Positions 1 to 12,518 are shown, counted from the stretch's first letter. The stretch is DNA of 53,500 bases from Apostichopus japonicus (GCF_037975245.1 NC_092569.1:12804001-12857500), one strand, 5' to 3'. Notes: generated by a model from the sequence alone, not told the origin. Made by a program: numbers and translations.

Positions 1-3000
1 GACGAAGTCAAATTCTTGCTAAATTAAAGGGGTATGAGTAACCTTAAATCAGTGTTTAAATGGAAAGGTGAAATAACAGGATCATGTCGATTTTGTGATT
101 TCTGCGATACAGTCAGTACGCGCGATATTGAAGTATAACCTAACGTTAGCTCTTACGTTGTTAGGCTAGGTTAGGCCAGATCCTTTCCCTGATGTAGTAA
201 ATACGCTGTACTAGCTATGAGATAGTATATAGGCTAGTATTTGTATAGTAAGTACTTTCGGACTCGTCCTAAGTCTAGACCTAAGTAAGTATATTCCTAC
301 TGTGCGTCATACTCAAAGCAAGACCTTCCATAATTAACGACCGCCTCTAGTGACTACTTCTACCAAATGCGAGTAATTGTGGTGTACGGTAGCTTCTGAG
401 GGCACACCTAATCAAAGCCACACATTTATAGTGATATTATGCATAGACCTTTGTGCTCCTGGGTCAGTACACTTTAGTCTTAGACCCTGTAGGCCTAGCC
501 TGCCTTCGCTTTTAAAAGACTATAGGCCTGGGTTATACTACTAGTGGTCTACATGTTCGGGAAATGGCTATTAGTGATTGCCGACAGTGAAAGAAGAGAT
601 TAACCTCTGAGTGTAAAACTTACCGGGCCCATGCTAGGCTATAACCAGTTGAGCTATATTAGTAAGATTAGGTTATATGCATTGAAATATAATTTATAAA
701 ATGATAATTTTGTACAGAACTATTCATTTATAAAAACCAAGAAACTTGTGTATGGATAATCTCAATCTAGACTATACTTCAATGTAAATTAGGGGGGGGG
801 GGGGTACTTGTTTGTCAAACTTCCAAAATGTTTGGCTGAAATTAATTAGGCTAAGCCTACCCATGCAATGATATAGGTATAGCCTAGGCCTAGTCACAAA
901 TACGTTTTATCCACGTGAGACATGTAAAAATGAAACACCACATGGTCACAGCTTTGCACTCCTAATGTTATAAGCCTCACACTATAAAACAGAAATGAGT
1001 TTTATTACATATCATGTTGTTCTTATTCTACAATTATACTCCCCAGAGGTAGGTTTGGAAGCACTGTCAGTGAGGCAGATTATATTTCCATATTTATCAC
1101 AGCAGATCATGAAATTGGTTTAAATCTCAATAAACCGAACTGCCCACAACAGGATTCCTTGTGGTATTGATTTCTGAACATTCAAAAAGGAACACATATA
1201 CAGTTTTCATGGGAGAGAATGTTTGTATGGATACAAACTGATAAGTATTTAAACATTGTACAACACTCAAATAAATACCGTAAATGTAATTGATTTTGTT
1301 TTACTTTGAAACTATTTCTAACAAAGGTGACCGGCTTCTGTTAGGTGCAGAAATAAATAACTCTTTCTGCTGTTATGTGTTATTTTGTTTGGCAGAAATG
1401 GAAGATTTGTCCCAAGAGGAGCTAACAGCCATCATGACAAAGTACAAGAAACACACAACCTTGAGCCTTCCATTACCGTACTTGCAAAGTACATGAAAAA
1501 TCTGTAGGCTGCAGTTTACTTAGCCCTATGATGGTATATTGTAGTTGAGCAACTACAACTCATACCATCAAGTCAAAAGTCCAACACAAAAATGAGTTGC
1601 AAGGTGATTGATACCATGTATAAGTTATGCATGTAGAGGTCAATTGAGGTCACTGCGATCATTGCAATATACCATTATCTCATACTTCCATACACTTCCT
1701 CCTATTAAAGTGTTAAAAGATATCGATTTATCTTTGCACAAGATTGATCTCTTTCTCTCCGCAAATTGTGATAGCATAACTTGAAGCCACTGCGAAGTCA
1801 TCAATTTTATATTAGATGAATTTCTTGTGATTCAGTTAAATTAAAGTGCATCTATCTTAGAAATGTCAAAACAGAGAGGCCAAAATCAGGACTGTACAAC
1901 ACATAATTGTACACTATTCTAAGCATATCCTACATTCTGTATTGCAGATGGCAAGTCTCTGACTTCTAGTTTTATTTATCCATGGTATAAACAAAGAGTG
2001 GGACCATGGCCTTCAGTAATGTGTCAGTCCTTTTAAAAATTGTTGTTATAGAGCAGTGAGATACCTTGGCTATCTTGGAAAGGGGGCGGGGGAGGTTGGG
2101 AGAAGTATCAACTTCAAACAATTTCACAAATCTTTTGTTGCAGATGAACTTGGCTTTTTCTCTTGTCACTCTGTTTTTTGGGGGGGAATTTCAACATCGA
2201 AGGGTGCAAGGGTGCATCCTTGCAATTATTCATATACATGTAAAACAAGTAATTTTTATTTTTTAGATTTATGTTTAATCTACATGGAATTGTGCTAGCT
2301 GATAGCCCACTGATTATTGGTAAAGTGGAACCAGTTTACATCTGTAAGGAAATTAAGGAAATTGAAAAATTTATTTACTGAGGTATCAGCCAGAAGCAAC
2401 AGGACTTTGCAAAGCATGGTAACAAATTTGTCTAAAGCGAAGAGAAAATTGCTTGATAGAGAGCTTTCAGTGCTCCTACCTTCATTTACCATAAAATGAC
2501 AACAGAAACAATGTTGAACCAGTATCACAACCTTTGGTTTGACTATAGGCTAAGTGCTGTAAATAACACTATTGACTCATTTTGCTCCAAGCGACGTGTA
2601 ATGCACATTAACACATTTGACCATCGCCTATTATGCAATTGGTATGTCAAGTTCACGAACACAGGCTGTGTATACTTAAACCTCCATTTTCTTGTTTGTC
2701 AAAGAAGATCAGAGGAAACGACCGTGAAGAATCTTTAATCTTTAATTGGCTGCCAACACAGTCTGTTACTGCACTTGCTATAAAAGATAGGCTAATGCAA
2801 TTTATTCCTTTTCTACAACTGAAACTGATAAAAAATAATGTTTTCAAAAAGTTTGCCACAAACTATTAGACTGAAGAAAGCGATTAATCTTCTTTTTCAT
2901 TCTAGTTCGTTAACACACCATTTAATACTTAAATTGCTTCATTCCTTTCCTAGATTGGTACAAACTGGAAGAGGCGAAAAATGAGAAAATGAAAAATGAG

Positions 3001-3240
3001 AGAGGCTACCAAGTAACACAGCTTTGCAGTAGTAGAAGGATGTCTTTGGCTTGGATGATGCACATCAAGAAGGTGATTGTAGTTGTTTTTATGAGAAAAA
3101 ATTGATGTTTTGCATTTCAATTCATCTCTCTGTCCACAATTGATAATACATGTTGGTACAACTTTAATTAAACTTGCATAGAGATGGCTTGTGATGAAGA
3201 GACATGTGGAAGTGCTCAGGAATTTTATGTCCTAGGTCAT
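1..3240. other. Duplicated non-coding stretch, copy A
   Basis: No supportable gene. Short open frames on the plus strand (for example around 1390-1490, 2317-2499 and 2496-2738) have near-identical partners in copy B at 44700-46068. Several are broken there by single-base or 4-base indels, so they do not behave as conserved coding sequence. A few acceptor-like tracts precede ATGs (near 1396 and 2142). An old gene or transposon remnant is possible but unproven. A run of G is at about 791-804. The stretch lies in what would be the first large intron of the minus-strand gene. Confidence 0.6.
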
Positions 3241-3251
3241 TTAGGGGAATA

Positions 3252-3590
3252 AGGTGGCATACCCAATAGTATTAACAAGTAAAGGGGTGATTTAACCAGG
3301 AATGAGGTGGAAAAATCAGTTTTAATATTAACCAGGATAATGGTGACATCAACCAGGAAATGTTGGTTAATTTAACCAGGAAAGAGGTGAAATATTTCAT
3401 GACATTAACCAGGATAGTATTAGCATCAACTAGGAATTGTTGGTTAATTTGACCAGGAAAGAGGTGGAAAATGTTATGATATTAACCAGAATAGTATTAG
3501 CACCAACCAGGAAATGTTGGTTAATTTGACCAGGAAAGAGGTGGAACATTTTATGATATTAACCAGGACAGTATTAGCAGAAATTCATTT
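3252..3590. repeat. 77-bp minisatellite, copy A (about 4 units)
   Basis: Degenerate tandem units of about 77 bp, each built from three sub-blocks that share the core aaCCAGGa. The homologous array in copy B (47702-48275) has more units, so the array has changed length since the duplication. Confidence 0.85.
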
Positions 3591-3889
3591 TTGTGGGACC
3601 GTTCTACTAAATAAACGGGAAGGCGGGACTGGGGGGTGGGGGAACTTATGAGCGTAAGAGTCCCGTCCGCCCAAAACTGACCAAAATATACGTTCATTCT
3701 GAGTGATATTAGAAGGCGCTTAAACACGTGACAAAATATAAAATTCCTGGCATATTATAAAATATCCACATAAAGATGGTCACATGCTTATTGAATTCTA
3801 GTTTAACGTTTCAATGACTCTGTAAATAATGATATCCCATTATGTTTACCTGAAATGAACAGCGATTGTCCTAAATAGGATGTTAATTT

Positions 3890-4683
3890 GGTAACTCGTC
3901 AATTAAAAAAGGATAAAAGAGTTACTACTTGTGGATCGGACAACATCCCTTGGTGCGTATTTACATGTTTCTCTTCTGAATGAGTCCCAATATTCATATC
4001 AAATTTCCAGGAAAGCTTGCAAAATAGTGAAATCCCTAGCCTGTGGAAAACGGCATTAACATTCCCTGTTCCAAATTTCAAGTGAAGAATCTCAAACATG
4101 TAAATGATTTTAGACCAACTGATTTAGCGAGTATTGTAGTTAACATTATGCAAAAGCTTCTGCTGCCACAGTTGATGGTTAGGTTTTAATCAGTGTGGGG
4201 ACAAACGTCAATTTGCTTACAGAAAAGATGTACCATGTGATTTTACGTATCCATGAAGTTGTGTCCCAATTGAATAACAAGCTAAACACTATGTCAAAGG
4301 TGCTTTACCTGGTTTCACTTCAATACGGTCAAGTTAATTAAAGATTAATCTGGAATTATTACTGATCCATGGCTATTAAATTGGCTATAGCTCATTTCTT
4401 AACGACAGGATTAACGACAAGTTAAATTAGAAAAGGACTATAAAAGTCGGGTCCATTGTCTGCTCTACTGTTTGCTTTATACACGGACGAAATTAAATCT
4501 AACGATAATCTCTCAGTCACAAAATATGCTTATGACACTGCATTATCATGCAACATATACAAGATTTCATTTGTCGATCATCATTTCAATTATCAGCAAT
4601 ATGTTAATGATATAGTTTCAACAAACCATCGAAAGGACTTATTGCTCATTCCCAAAAATATGGAAGGAAATGTGTTTTGCTAA
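3890..4683 (+). pseudogene. LINE reverse transcriptase remnant, copy A
   Basis: Conceptual translation across several frames gives fragments typical of a LINE reverse transcriptase: a GSDNIPW-like segment near 3930, a DFRP-like then LASIV...MQKLLLPQ segment at about 4104-4170, and GPLSALLFALYTDEI followed by a KYAYDTAL segment at 4450-4540. The last corresponds to the YADD active-site box, with its first Asp changed to Tyr. Several stops and frameshifts interrupt it, so it is a fossil. The same fossil is in copy B, so it was present before the segmental duplication. The clade cannot be named from this fragment. Confidence 0.75.
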
Positions 4684-4715
4684 CATTAACATAAAACTCC
4701 ACTTAGATACAATCT

Positions 4716-4863
<148 letters not shown>

Positions 4864-5151
4864 TATTGGTATGTAAGTAACGCTTATTATCCAATGTATG
4901 TAGCCTACATCTCTAATACATCTTTGCAACCGATGTTTCAAGCTGTTGGTTCTATGAATGTTCCCCAAAGTAAAAATAAGAGAAAACAGATGATCGCATC
5001 CATTTTTAGCAAAATTCCATAAACTTTTATAAAGTTTTCTTGTTAGTACTTTAACCTTAACTATAGCGAGAAAATGAACGGAAAATATGTATATTATGTT
5101 GTCATCACTTAGGACAAGATCTAGTTAAACTATAGGAAATGAAAGTCTTAC

Positions 5152-5217
5152 CATTTGTTGGACCTTTGTAACAACTTCCTCCTACACCAGGAAACTTCTC
5201 CGCAAATTCACACAATC
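5152..5217 (-). CDS. Cysteine mini-exon, fibrinogen-related-type gene, copy A
   Basis: A 66-nt exon on the minus strand between a TTTCGCTTTTAG acceptor and a GTAAGAC donor, phase 1 at both ends, so it can be added or skipped without changing frame. It encodes LCEFAEKF, a Gly-rich turn, then SCYKGPTN, with two cysteines. The same pattern (LC-x-FA-x-KF, then a second Cys) occurs in the mini-exons at 51046-51111 and 29628-29693. It follows the signal-peptide exon at 5863-5944, which also ends in phase 1. I do not recognise the family; a small disulfide-bonded or linker segment of a secreted protein is inferred. The rest of this gene would lie left of base 1. Confidence 0.65.
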
Positions 5218-5862
5218 CTAAAAGCGAAATGACAAAACAAAAGTCATATGGGACTTTACTAATGATTACAAGTTTGTCACTGGAGCATGTCCGCGTGTCG
5301 GGATGATTGGGGTGGGAGCGAAGGGTGGATTACCATTTCAAGATTTTAAAGATGTTCCAGATCTATTTCGTATGTTTATTTTTATTGTGCACATAACCAA
5401 TGCAGTCAAATATCTGAGCTGCTTTGATTTCTTCCTTCTTTATTAAACATAAAAGTGCGTTTTAATTCGTTATTATTTATTACATAAATTGATATATTGG
5501 TTTCTACAAACTTACTCTTGTCATACCTTGATATAATCGTGCCAAATTTCCGAATACAACCATAACCGCAAGTTATATCGTAACTTTGAGTAACCACAGA
5601 AACACCAAGTTATAAAACAGAGTATAGCATCACCCAATTACACCATATACAGAACGTCACATCACTGCTGACAGAACAAACTGTATTATTTGAAAATGAA
5701 AGTGGATTATGCTACAAGTAATGCGGGGTCTGGCTGGTTCTTATTCTATATATTGTAAATGAATTAGGTTTCAAGCTACTGACTGTATGCATATGTACTT
5801 TGTTTCAGTTGTCAAAATGCATGATAAAGAACGGACAAAATATATAAATAAAGAATACTCAC

Positions 5863-5944
5863 TGCCTGTTGCTAAAGATGAACCAAAACATGCCATGAAA
5901 ATAAGAAGGTGTTGGAAACATATGCTATTTTCTTTAACAGCCAT
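5863..5944 (-). CDS. Signal-peptide first exon, copy A
   Basis: Begins at an ATG (base 5944 reading leftwards) and encodes 27 residues: a short polar start (MAVKENS), a hydrophobic core (HLLIFMACFGSSLA), and a small-residue end suited to signal peptidase. It ends in phase 1 at a GTGAGT donor. The next exon at 5152-5217 starts in phase 1. The copy B partner differs by only two residues (S to T, T to A), so coding has been kept. This is inferred to be the first coding exon of a secreted fibrinogen-related-type gene, because its copy B partner lies upstream of a complete set of such exons. No clear TATA box was found. Confidence 0.7.
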
Positions 5945-6289
5945 GTTTTTCAGTAGTTCTCAGATTTGAGCAGAGTCTGATTCAAAATGTTCGATACATG
6001 TTCTGATGTTCAATGTCATATTTTTTAAATTGCTATATGTTGTCGAGCTATTAAGAGATTCATGCATATTCATCAATTCACTAAAGGTTGGGTCTTTTTT
6101 TAATCTCTGCGCAGTAGGAAAGTTTAACGAATCGTGGGAGGCTAATATGTTAATCAGTTAATAAGATGGGAGGAGACAATAAGATGGCTGGCTAGATATT
6201 TTAATATGAAACATAGATTGTTTGCCAAAAAGGTTACTTAAATATGTAATGAAATACGACTTTACTCAAAGTAGGGGTAGTAATTCAAA

Positions 6290-6540
6290 AACTACCTTCT
6301 CAAACTGCCAATAAATAAAACAGCGCTGTATTGACAGGAACGATTGTGACCATATCTAGTGGGATTTATATTTTGCTCAAATTACAAAAAAACGCAGAAA
6401 GGAGGAGCGATTAAAGATAAAGATTGTGAAATTTGAGAAAAGAGCCATGTCTGCTATCCCAAGGTATAATAGTTTGCATCACATAACTTAATGAAATTTG
6501 ATATCCCCGACTGCTTTCCCCGGAAAAGGCTATTACCTGA
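6290..6540. repeat. Upstream segment with an inverted copy at about 9489-9765
   Basis: The reverse complement of this segment, some 350-600 bp upstream of the copy A signal-peptide exon, matches 9489-9765 with moderate divergence. Shared blocks include CAGTCGGGGA, ATCAAATTTCAT and ATACAGCGCTG. The direct copy is at about 52300-52545. No gene is visible in it. Confidence 0.75.
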
Positions 6541-6571
6541 TTGGCTGGCTGGTTTCTCGATAACTCTGGCA

Positions 6572-6929
6572 CAGTGGCGTAGGAAGGTACTTTTGAGTGG
6601 GGGGGGGGGGGGGGCTGATGGCCGGCCTGGGGGAGGGGTCTAAGGGGAGGGGGTGTCCCCCCCTTTGGATTTTTTTTTGCATTTCCAGGTGGCCTCAGAT
6701 GCAATTTGGTGCAATATAGCACACTTCAACACCCACTCCATTTTGTAAATAATTTTGCATTTTCACCTGGCCTTAGATGCAATTTGGTGCTCCAAATGAG
6801 ATTTTTTTCTGATTTGGAAATGAAAAAGGGGTTTTCTGACTTGCTGAGCGGGGGGGGGGGGGGCGGGATGATACTTCCGCCCCCCCCATATTTTTCAGCC
6901 CCCCCCCCCCCCCGGTTCCTACGCTCTTG
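6572..6929. mobile_element. hAT-type non-autonomous element with empty site
   Basis: A 358-bp insertion in copy A. It starts CAGTGGCGTAGGAAGG and ends with an imperfect inverted partner (CCGGTTCCTACGCTCTTG), with G-rich and C-rich runs inside and no transposase. It is flanked by an exact 8-bp target duplication, ctctggca, at 6564-6571 and 6930-6937. Copy B has the uninterrupted site with a single ctctggca at 52552-52559. The 8-bp duplication and CAGTGGCG-type end are those of hAT elements. Confidence 0.9.
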
Positions 6930-7708
6930 CTCTGGCATATCCTATGTAGGATTTTTTTTTTTTCATGAACAACCATATATTGACCTATCTTGTTATCTAT
7001 CTAATTAATACATTTTTGAACAATTGGAGGTACTTATATGCGATCTGGTGCAATGTTTTGCCAGTTTCATCATTATCATATATGATATCAAATTATCAGC
7101 AGATTTTGTTTCCTGTTTGAATTCTTTGTTTTTTGCAATATTATATCAGAAAGACAAACAAAAGTTCTCTTTTACAATTTTTCCAGTAGAATGATTCTTA
7201 TTTATTGTCCAATGTCTGGACTTTAATACATTTGACAAACTTCACTGATGGACAATATATACTTTCATATTTTGTAGCAGAATTTCACATCATTATGACC
7301 AGATTATACGGTTTCTAATGTTAGAGAGAAGTAAAAATGCATTATTTAAGCATAATTAAGCGTCCTGACCTGCACAACATTGACCTAGTGCCCTTCATGT
7401 AGATTTTTGTTTGTTTGTTCCAAATTCAAATACGTCTGGTAATGTTTAAAACAATGCAGAGTCAGAATGTATACTTAGGCTAAGTAGGTAAGCTTGTGTG
7501 TGACACCCGAGTCCAAATGAATGATTCTCGTTCAAATTTTCCGCCCCCGTGGATGTAACACACTACCTTTAAATAAGAGTATAACAATTATTAAAGTGAT
7601 GATCAAAATATTGTATTTTTGAACTTTGATCAGAGCTATTGGCTATGCTATCTTTAAATTCACTGACTAAGGAAGACTAATGTATGAATGTTACCATCTG
7701 GACAATTT

Positions 7709-8088
7709 AAATAAAGTTGAAGGTTTACAGTCTTGTATGAGGCTAATGCCTCCTCACATGACTTTACAACTTAGCCCCTGGTCATTGGTAACTTGTCACA
7801 CCCACACACCGAAGTGTGCACAATTCAATCAATCTCTCCTGGGGCACCACAGTGCACCACAACCACGTGTCCCCCGGGGGACTTCCCATAGGGTGCAGCC
7901 ACAAACCGGCGCACGCAACTATATTTACAAGTTACCTCGCAGGTCCCCATTTATACACCTGGGTGAAGAGAGGCAATGGAGATAAAGCGCCTTGCCCAAG
8001 GACACAACGCAATGATCTGGCCAGGGCTCGAACCTGTAATCCTTAGATCACAAGTCCACTGCCTTAACCACTTGACCACAACGCCCCC
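7709..8088 (-). mobile_element. tRNA-derived SINE with empty site
   Basis: A 380-bp insertion in copy A, absent from the matching place in copy B (about 53355). Read on the minus strand it opens with a tRNA-like head: an A-box-like TGGTCAAGTGGTTAAGG (8062-8078) and a B-box GGTTCGAGCCC (8024-8034). A conserved body follows with a TTGGGCAAGGCGCTTTAT segment, then a tail ending near AACTTTATTT. A 4-bp attt flanks both sides. These are the marks of a Pol III-transcribed SINE moved by LINE machinery. Confidence 0.88.
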
Positions 8089-8236
8089 ATTTGAGGCAAC
8101 CCAAGTTTACAAAGTACTGAGTACCAACCACAATAGAGTAGATTCACGAGAAGTTGATAATTTGCTAAGAGAAAAAACACTGTCATAATTATTTATAGGA
8201 AGCGCGTATCACGTACGATTGCTAGATAAGCTTCAT

Positions 8237-9488
8237 AACATGCTGTTCGTGCAACAACTTATGACAAATCATAGAAAGGACGAGAACGCACGTTGTCGTC
8301 GTTGTGCATACGATTTGTGACACTCCACCAAATGCAGTTAGGTAGGCTATATGTATTTTATTACTCAGTGGCCAACTGTAGGCTTGTAATAGGCTATAAG
8401 CTAAATTTAGCTAATTGCATCTGCCAAACTAAGAAGCTGAATCAGTAGGCCTGAGTGTTACTACGATTATAATCGAGTCAACGGAGCTGACGAGTATCCA
8501 AGATCAAAAGAGCACTGACAAAATACCATGCAAAAAACAACAGTTTTTAACATTTTTTCGACACTGAAAGGGAGGAGCAGTTGCTCCCACTGCTCCCCTG
8601 GCTACGTTCCAGGCTACAACCACGAGATAGTGACTCCAGATACAATCTGGCTTCTGATGGTATAGACGTATTCTTTGAGAACGTACGTTTATGAACTTAA
8701 TTCAAGTTAAAACAACGGATTCACACAGAGATTACAGCAACTATCCATCTTAAAGTTTTGTAACACAGTAAAAGCTGGATCGTGTCTATAAATCTGTTCA
8801 ATCGGTAGGATGTGATATTAGGTTTACAGTAAGAACTAAGGATATCTGTAATCCCAACAAATGCATCGAGTTGGATTTACAATAGTAACTGTATCCTCTG
8901 TGTGTATCAGGTGGTTAAATACAAAAACGTTGAATTACCTTTCAAAGCTCTGACTTGGAAGAATTAATATTTAATTCTGTCTTACATTTACTAAAGTGGC
9001 CACAAACGGAAAATTAGTGACCTAAGTGTCTTAAAGAATGATGATACGTCACATGTGAAACGACATATCACAAGACTTAGAGACCTATAAAGTTATTGGC
9101 GATTTAGTATGTACAGTAAGTCAACTAGTGTATTTGCATGGAGCATGCTACCTCAGAGTTGTTTCCAGGTTTAATCAATCCGTATTCTCGTCGGTTATAG
9201 GATATTTTTCTTATTTAGTTATTCATATTACTAAATGTCAATTTTAATCACGAGTTCATTATTCACTGACTTACACGAGGTTGTGAAGGTCTCGGAATCG
9301 TACATTCACCATTCGAGAAAAACACAAGTCCAAGAATGGTCAACATATTGTATAATTGAATTAACCTGATTTGAGTAAATACATATTTGGCTGTAGATCA
9401 TTACCTTATCCTGAAAAGAATGTCACTAAAAGGGAATTTGAAACCGTTGTTCATGATATACCAAAGTGACCGAGCAACCGCATAGGCA
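8237..9488. other. Intergenic, no gene seen
   Basis: AT-rich sequence beyond the part of copy A whose partner is visible. Open frames are short and none has recognisable motifs or good splice context. The homology with copy B may continue here, but copy B is cut by the window end. Confidence 0.6.
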
Positions 9489-9765
9489 GTCAGGTAACAG
9501 TCCTTTCCGTGGGGAGAGGGGGAGGGGTGACCGAAGGGGAACGCAGTCGGGGACATCAAATTTCATCAAGATATGTGTTGCAAACTATTAGACATTATGC
9601 AGACATGGACCTTTTCTCCAATCTGACAATCTATTTCTTTAATCTTTGTTCCTTCCTATTTTACTTTGATATGAACAAATTATATAAATTATAAATTAAA
9701 CTTGATATGATCACAATAATTTTTTAATACAGCGCTGCTTTATTCATTGAAAGTTGGAGATGGCT
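9489..9765. repeat. Inverted, diverged copy of 6290-6540
   Basis: Matches the reverse complement of 6290-6540, with a G-rich insertion near 9513-9535. It has no matching signal-peptide exon next to it, so it looks like a stray inverted fragment. Confidence 0.75.
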
Positions 9766-10209
9766 ACAATTCATCCGGATTGAAACTATTAGTTGATTCC
9801 CTTATAGTTAAAGCATTGTTTGCATATGAGTCGTACATAATGCATAAAAAATAAACCCATGAAAAGGAGGAGATGATAAAAACTGGAATGAATATTACAA
9901 ACAAACACAACATCGACAGTTCCTAGAAAAGTTCAAACAAGACGTCATTATGAAGAGCAAAATAGAAGATTAATGAAAAGGAAACAAATCGTAGGTTGCT
10001 AGGAGAAACCAGGATTTGTCAACACTGTGAATAAAGGAGAAATGACATAAAAGAAACCTGTTCATAATATTAACTAATATTAAACAGACTGATGCATATT
10101 TCAGTTGATATACTAAAAACTGCGTATGGCTTTAGAGTACTGAGTGAGTAGTTTAATTCGACATTGTCTAAAATAGTACGACGTTCCATTCTAAACATTG
10201 ATATATCAC

Positions 10210-10696
10210 TGTCTATCTGTCTAGCTGTCTATCTGTCTATCTGTCTTTCTGTCTATCTGTCTGCCTGTCTGTCTATCGGTCTGCCTGTATGTCTGTATGT
10301 CTTTCTATCTGTCTGTCTGTCTTTCTATCTGTCTATCTGTCTATCGGTCTATCTGTCTATCTGTCTATCTGTCTATCAGTCTATCTGTCTATCTGTCTAT
10401 CAGTCTATCTGTCTATCTGTCTGTCTGTCTGCCTGCCTGTATGTGTGTGTGTCTGTCTGCCTGCCTGCCTGACTGTCTGCCTGCCTGCCTGACTGGCTGT
10501 CTGCCTGCCTGGCTGTCTGCCTGTCTTTCTATCTATCGATCCGTCGATCCATCGATCCGTCGATCCGTTGATCCGTCGATCTGTGGATCAATCGATCTGC
10601 TGATCTATCGATCTATCGATCTATCGATATATCGATCTATCGATCTATCTATCTATCTCTCTGTCTGTCTATCTGTCGATCTATCTATCTATCTCT
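10210..10696. repeat. Tetranucleotide microsatellite (CTGT/CTAT, then GATC-rich)
   Basis: About 490 bp of CTGT/CTAT/CTGC units grading into GATC/GATY units and back to CTAT. All open frames over it (repeats of YLSICLSV) are low-complexity artefacts. Confidence 0.97.
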
Positions 10697-10699
10697 CTT

Positions 10700-12139
10700 T
10701 ATTATACATAATGACTAAAGGCTTTAGGATGCTCACTGTCTTCCAATAATGAAGAGAAGCCAACCAACGCAACATTTCCTTTCCAACATTTAGTTAAAAA
10801 TGTATGTACGTGTAAGAGTGGTAAGTATTCTATATTCCCTTTAATAAAATTGGCTAAAAATCAAAAAATCAAAAATCAAATTTACTACTCCGTTTGGGTT
10901 AATTGAACGGCGTTTTTTGAAAGTGAAAAACAAACCCGTGCTTGCTCTGAACGAAGCGACATTATATCAACTTTAGAATTGTTCCCTTTTTCCATAATGT
11001 GAGCTCATAATATTTTTCAAAGAATACTGTAAAAAAATGTAAAACAGACGCTTCACGGGTAAAGTCTATTGTACACAATTGAGATTAAGTAAACATATCG
11101 TTGTCAGATTTATCGTGTCATAAAGTTCTTCAATGATGAATAAATTAAGTTCTTTCTCTTGGACAGACAAAGAGCAATTTATAGACATAGCTATCACAGT
11201 AAATATCAAACCAGTTTAACAGCTCAGTCTGAATTGTTTTCGACAATTGTGGTAATAACGAATGCGTTAGGCTCAATAAAACTGAGATATTGCGTGAGAC
11301 ATGATGTAGGAAACTGCTATCTCTAGCGTATAATCTGCAAATGACCATTGGTAAGGTAACTATAGAGATGGTGGAATGACTGGTAATTTGTTTACGTCTA
11401 TCGCATTCAACACGGCGGTGTGCACGTTTCTCGTTTTCCATTGGTCAAGGTCCATGCGAAAAAACCCAGAAGACCTAGAAAAGTGACTAAGGAGACATGT
11501 AGTGGGGGGGGGGGGGGGGCGACACTCAGTTATTTCAACTTGATGCAAAAGTTTCGTTTTCACTACTAGTTTGAAGGTCAGGGTCTATAAAACATGGCCC
11601 ATTATCCAAAATGGCCGCCATCGAAAATCGTGAATTACGATTTTTCCTGGAAAAAGCTCATAATTCCCCCAAAAAAATTTGGACCATAATATTCCATATA
11701 CCTTTTAAGTATGCCTATGGACCTATAATCAAATTAAATTGGTTCCATAGGAGGGGAGGGTGGAGGTCAAAATCCTTAAAAGAAACCCCTTCCCACCCCC
11801 TCCCCCAAATTTGGTAAAAAAAACTGGGTTAGGGCTGTATGGGGAGGAATTGGTAATTCACCTGCAGGCTTACAGCACTCCATCCGAGATCAACTGTTAT
11901 ACTTAATAATTGGAAAACGATTTCTACGGCAGAATAGTATTTATCGCGCCTTTCGATTGCGAATTTAACTGACTGAAGTGCGCGTAAAGTCAGTGGCGCG
12001 AAAAGTCAGTGGCGACAATATCAAGCTGCCATTGATTTAAACACTAATTACACATTGAAAACCTGACACAGAAGACCGGTGAAAAAGTAAGAACTTAACA
12101 ATTAAATTTGGTGTAGGCCTCGGATATTGTATAGAATTA
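10700..12139. other. Intergenic, no gene seen
   Basis: No coding region is supported. It contains a G run at about 11504-11519 and a patch at 11590-11830 rich in A and C/G runs that resembles degraded transposon sequence. It is the left flank of the Ty3/Gypsy insertion. Confidence 0.6.
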
Positions 12140-12143
12140 ATAA

Positions 12144-12516
12144 TGTAACGGAAATGTATCCCTTTAAGTAAATTGTTAGTGTAATATTATCGTTTTAGGA
12201 ATGAGCGTTCCCTCAGTTCTACCCGTCGATGGCCCCTCTCTAAAAATATGTGTAGAGCTTTTGCGAGTTGCAGGTGGGGACAGCCAATGAAAATCGTACC
12301 CCTGTTTGTTTATAAATCTTGCTGAATCAGCACCCGAATTTAGAGATATTTCCCCTTGTTAGTGGTAGCGCAGATTATTTTATTAGTTTTAGCTCACCAC
12401 GCTCACGAGGTATTCCGAGATTGGCCCCTGACAGAGAGAGAACTGAGAGAACCGCCTATTTTCTATTTTTATTAGTTCAAGCAGCTGGACTTCGGGAGAC
12501 ACTGGTCAACGTTACA
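12144..12516 (+). repeat. 5' LTR
   Basis: 373 bp, starts TGTAACG and ends CGTTACA, giving a 7-bp inverted end. A TATAAAT box at 12311-12317 probably drives transcription. It differs from the 3' LTR at two adjacent bases near 12167 and one base six from the end. Confidence 0.97.
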
Positions 12517-12518
12517 CT

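Noticed and set aside
2317-2738. Overlapping plus-strand open frames in copy A, including one starting MTTETMLNQYHNLW
   Set aside because: The DNA is conserved in copy B only to the same extent as the surrounding intron, and copy B has a 4-base insertion that breaks the upstream frame.
10164-10749. Long YLSICLSV-type open frames
   Set aside because: Translation of a tetranucleotide microsatellite in several frames.
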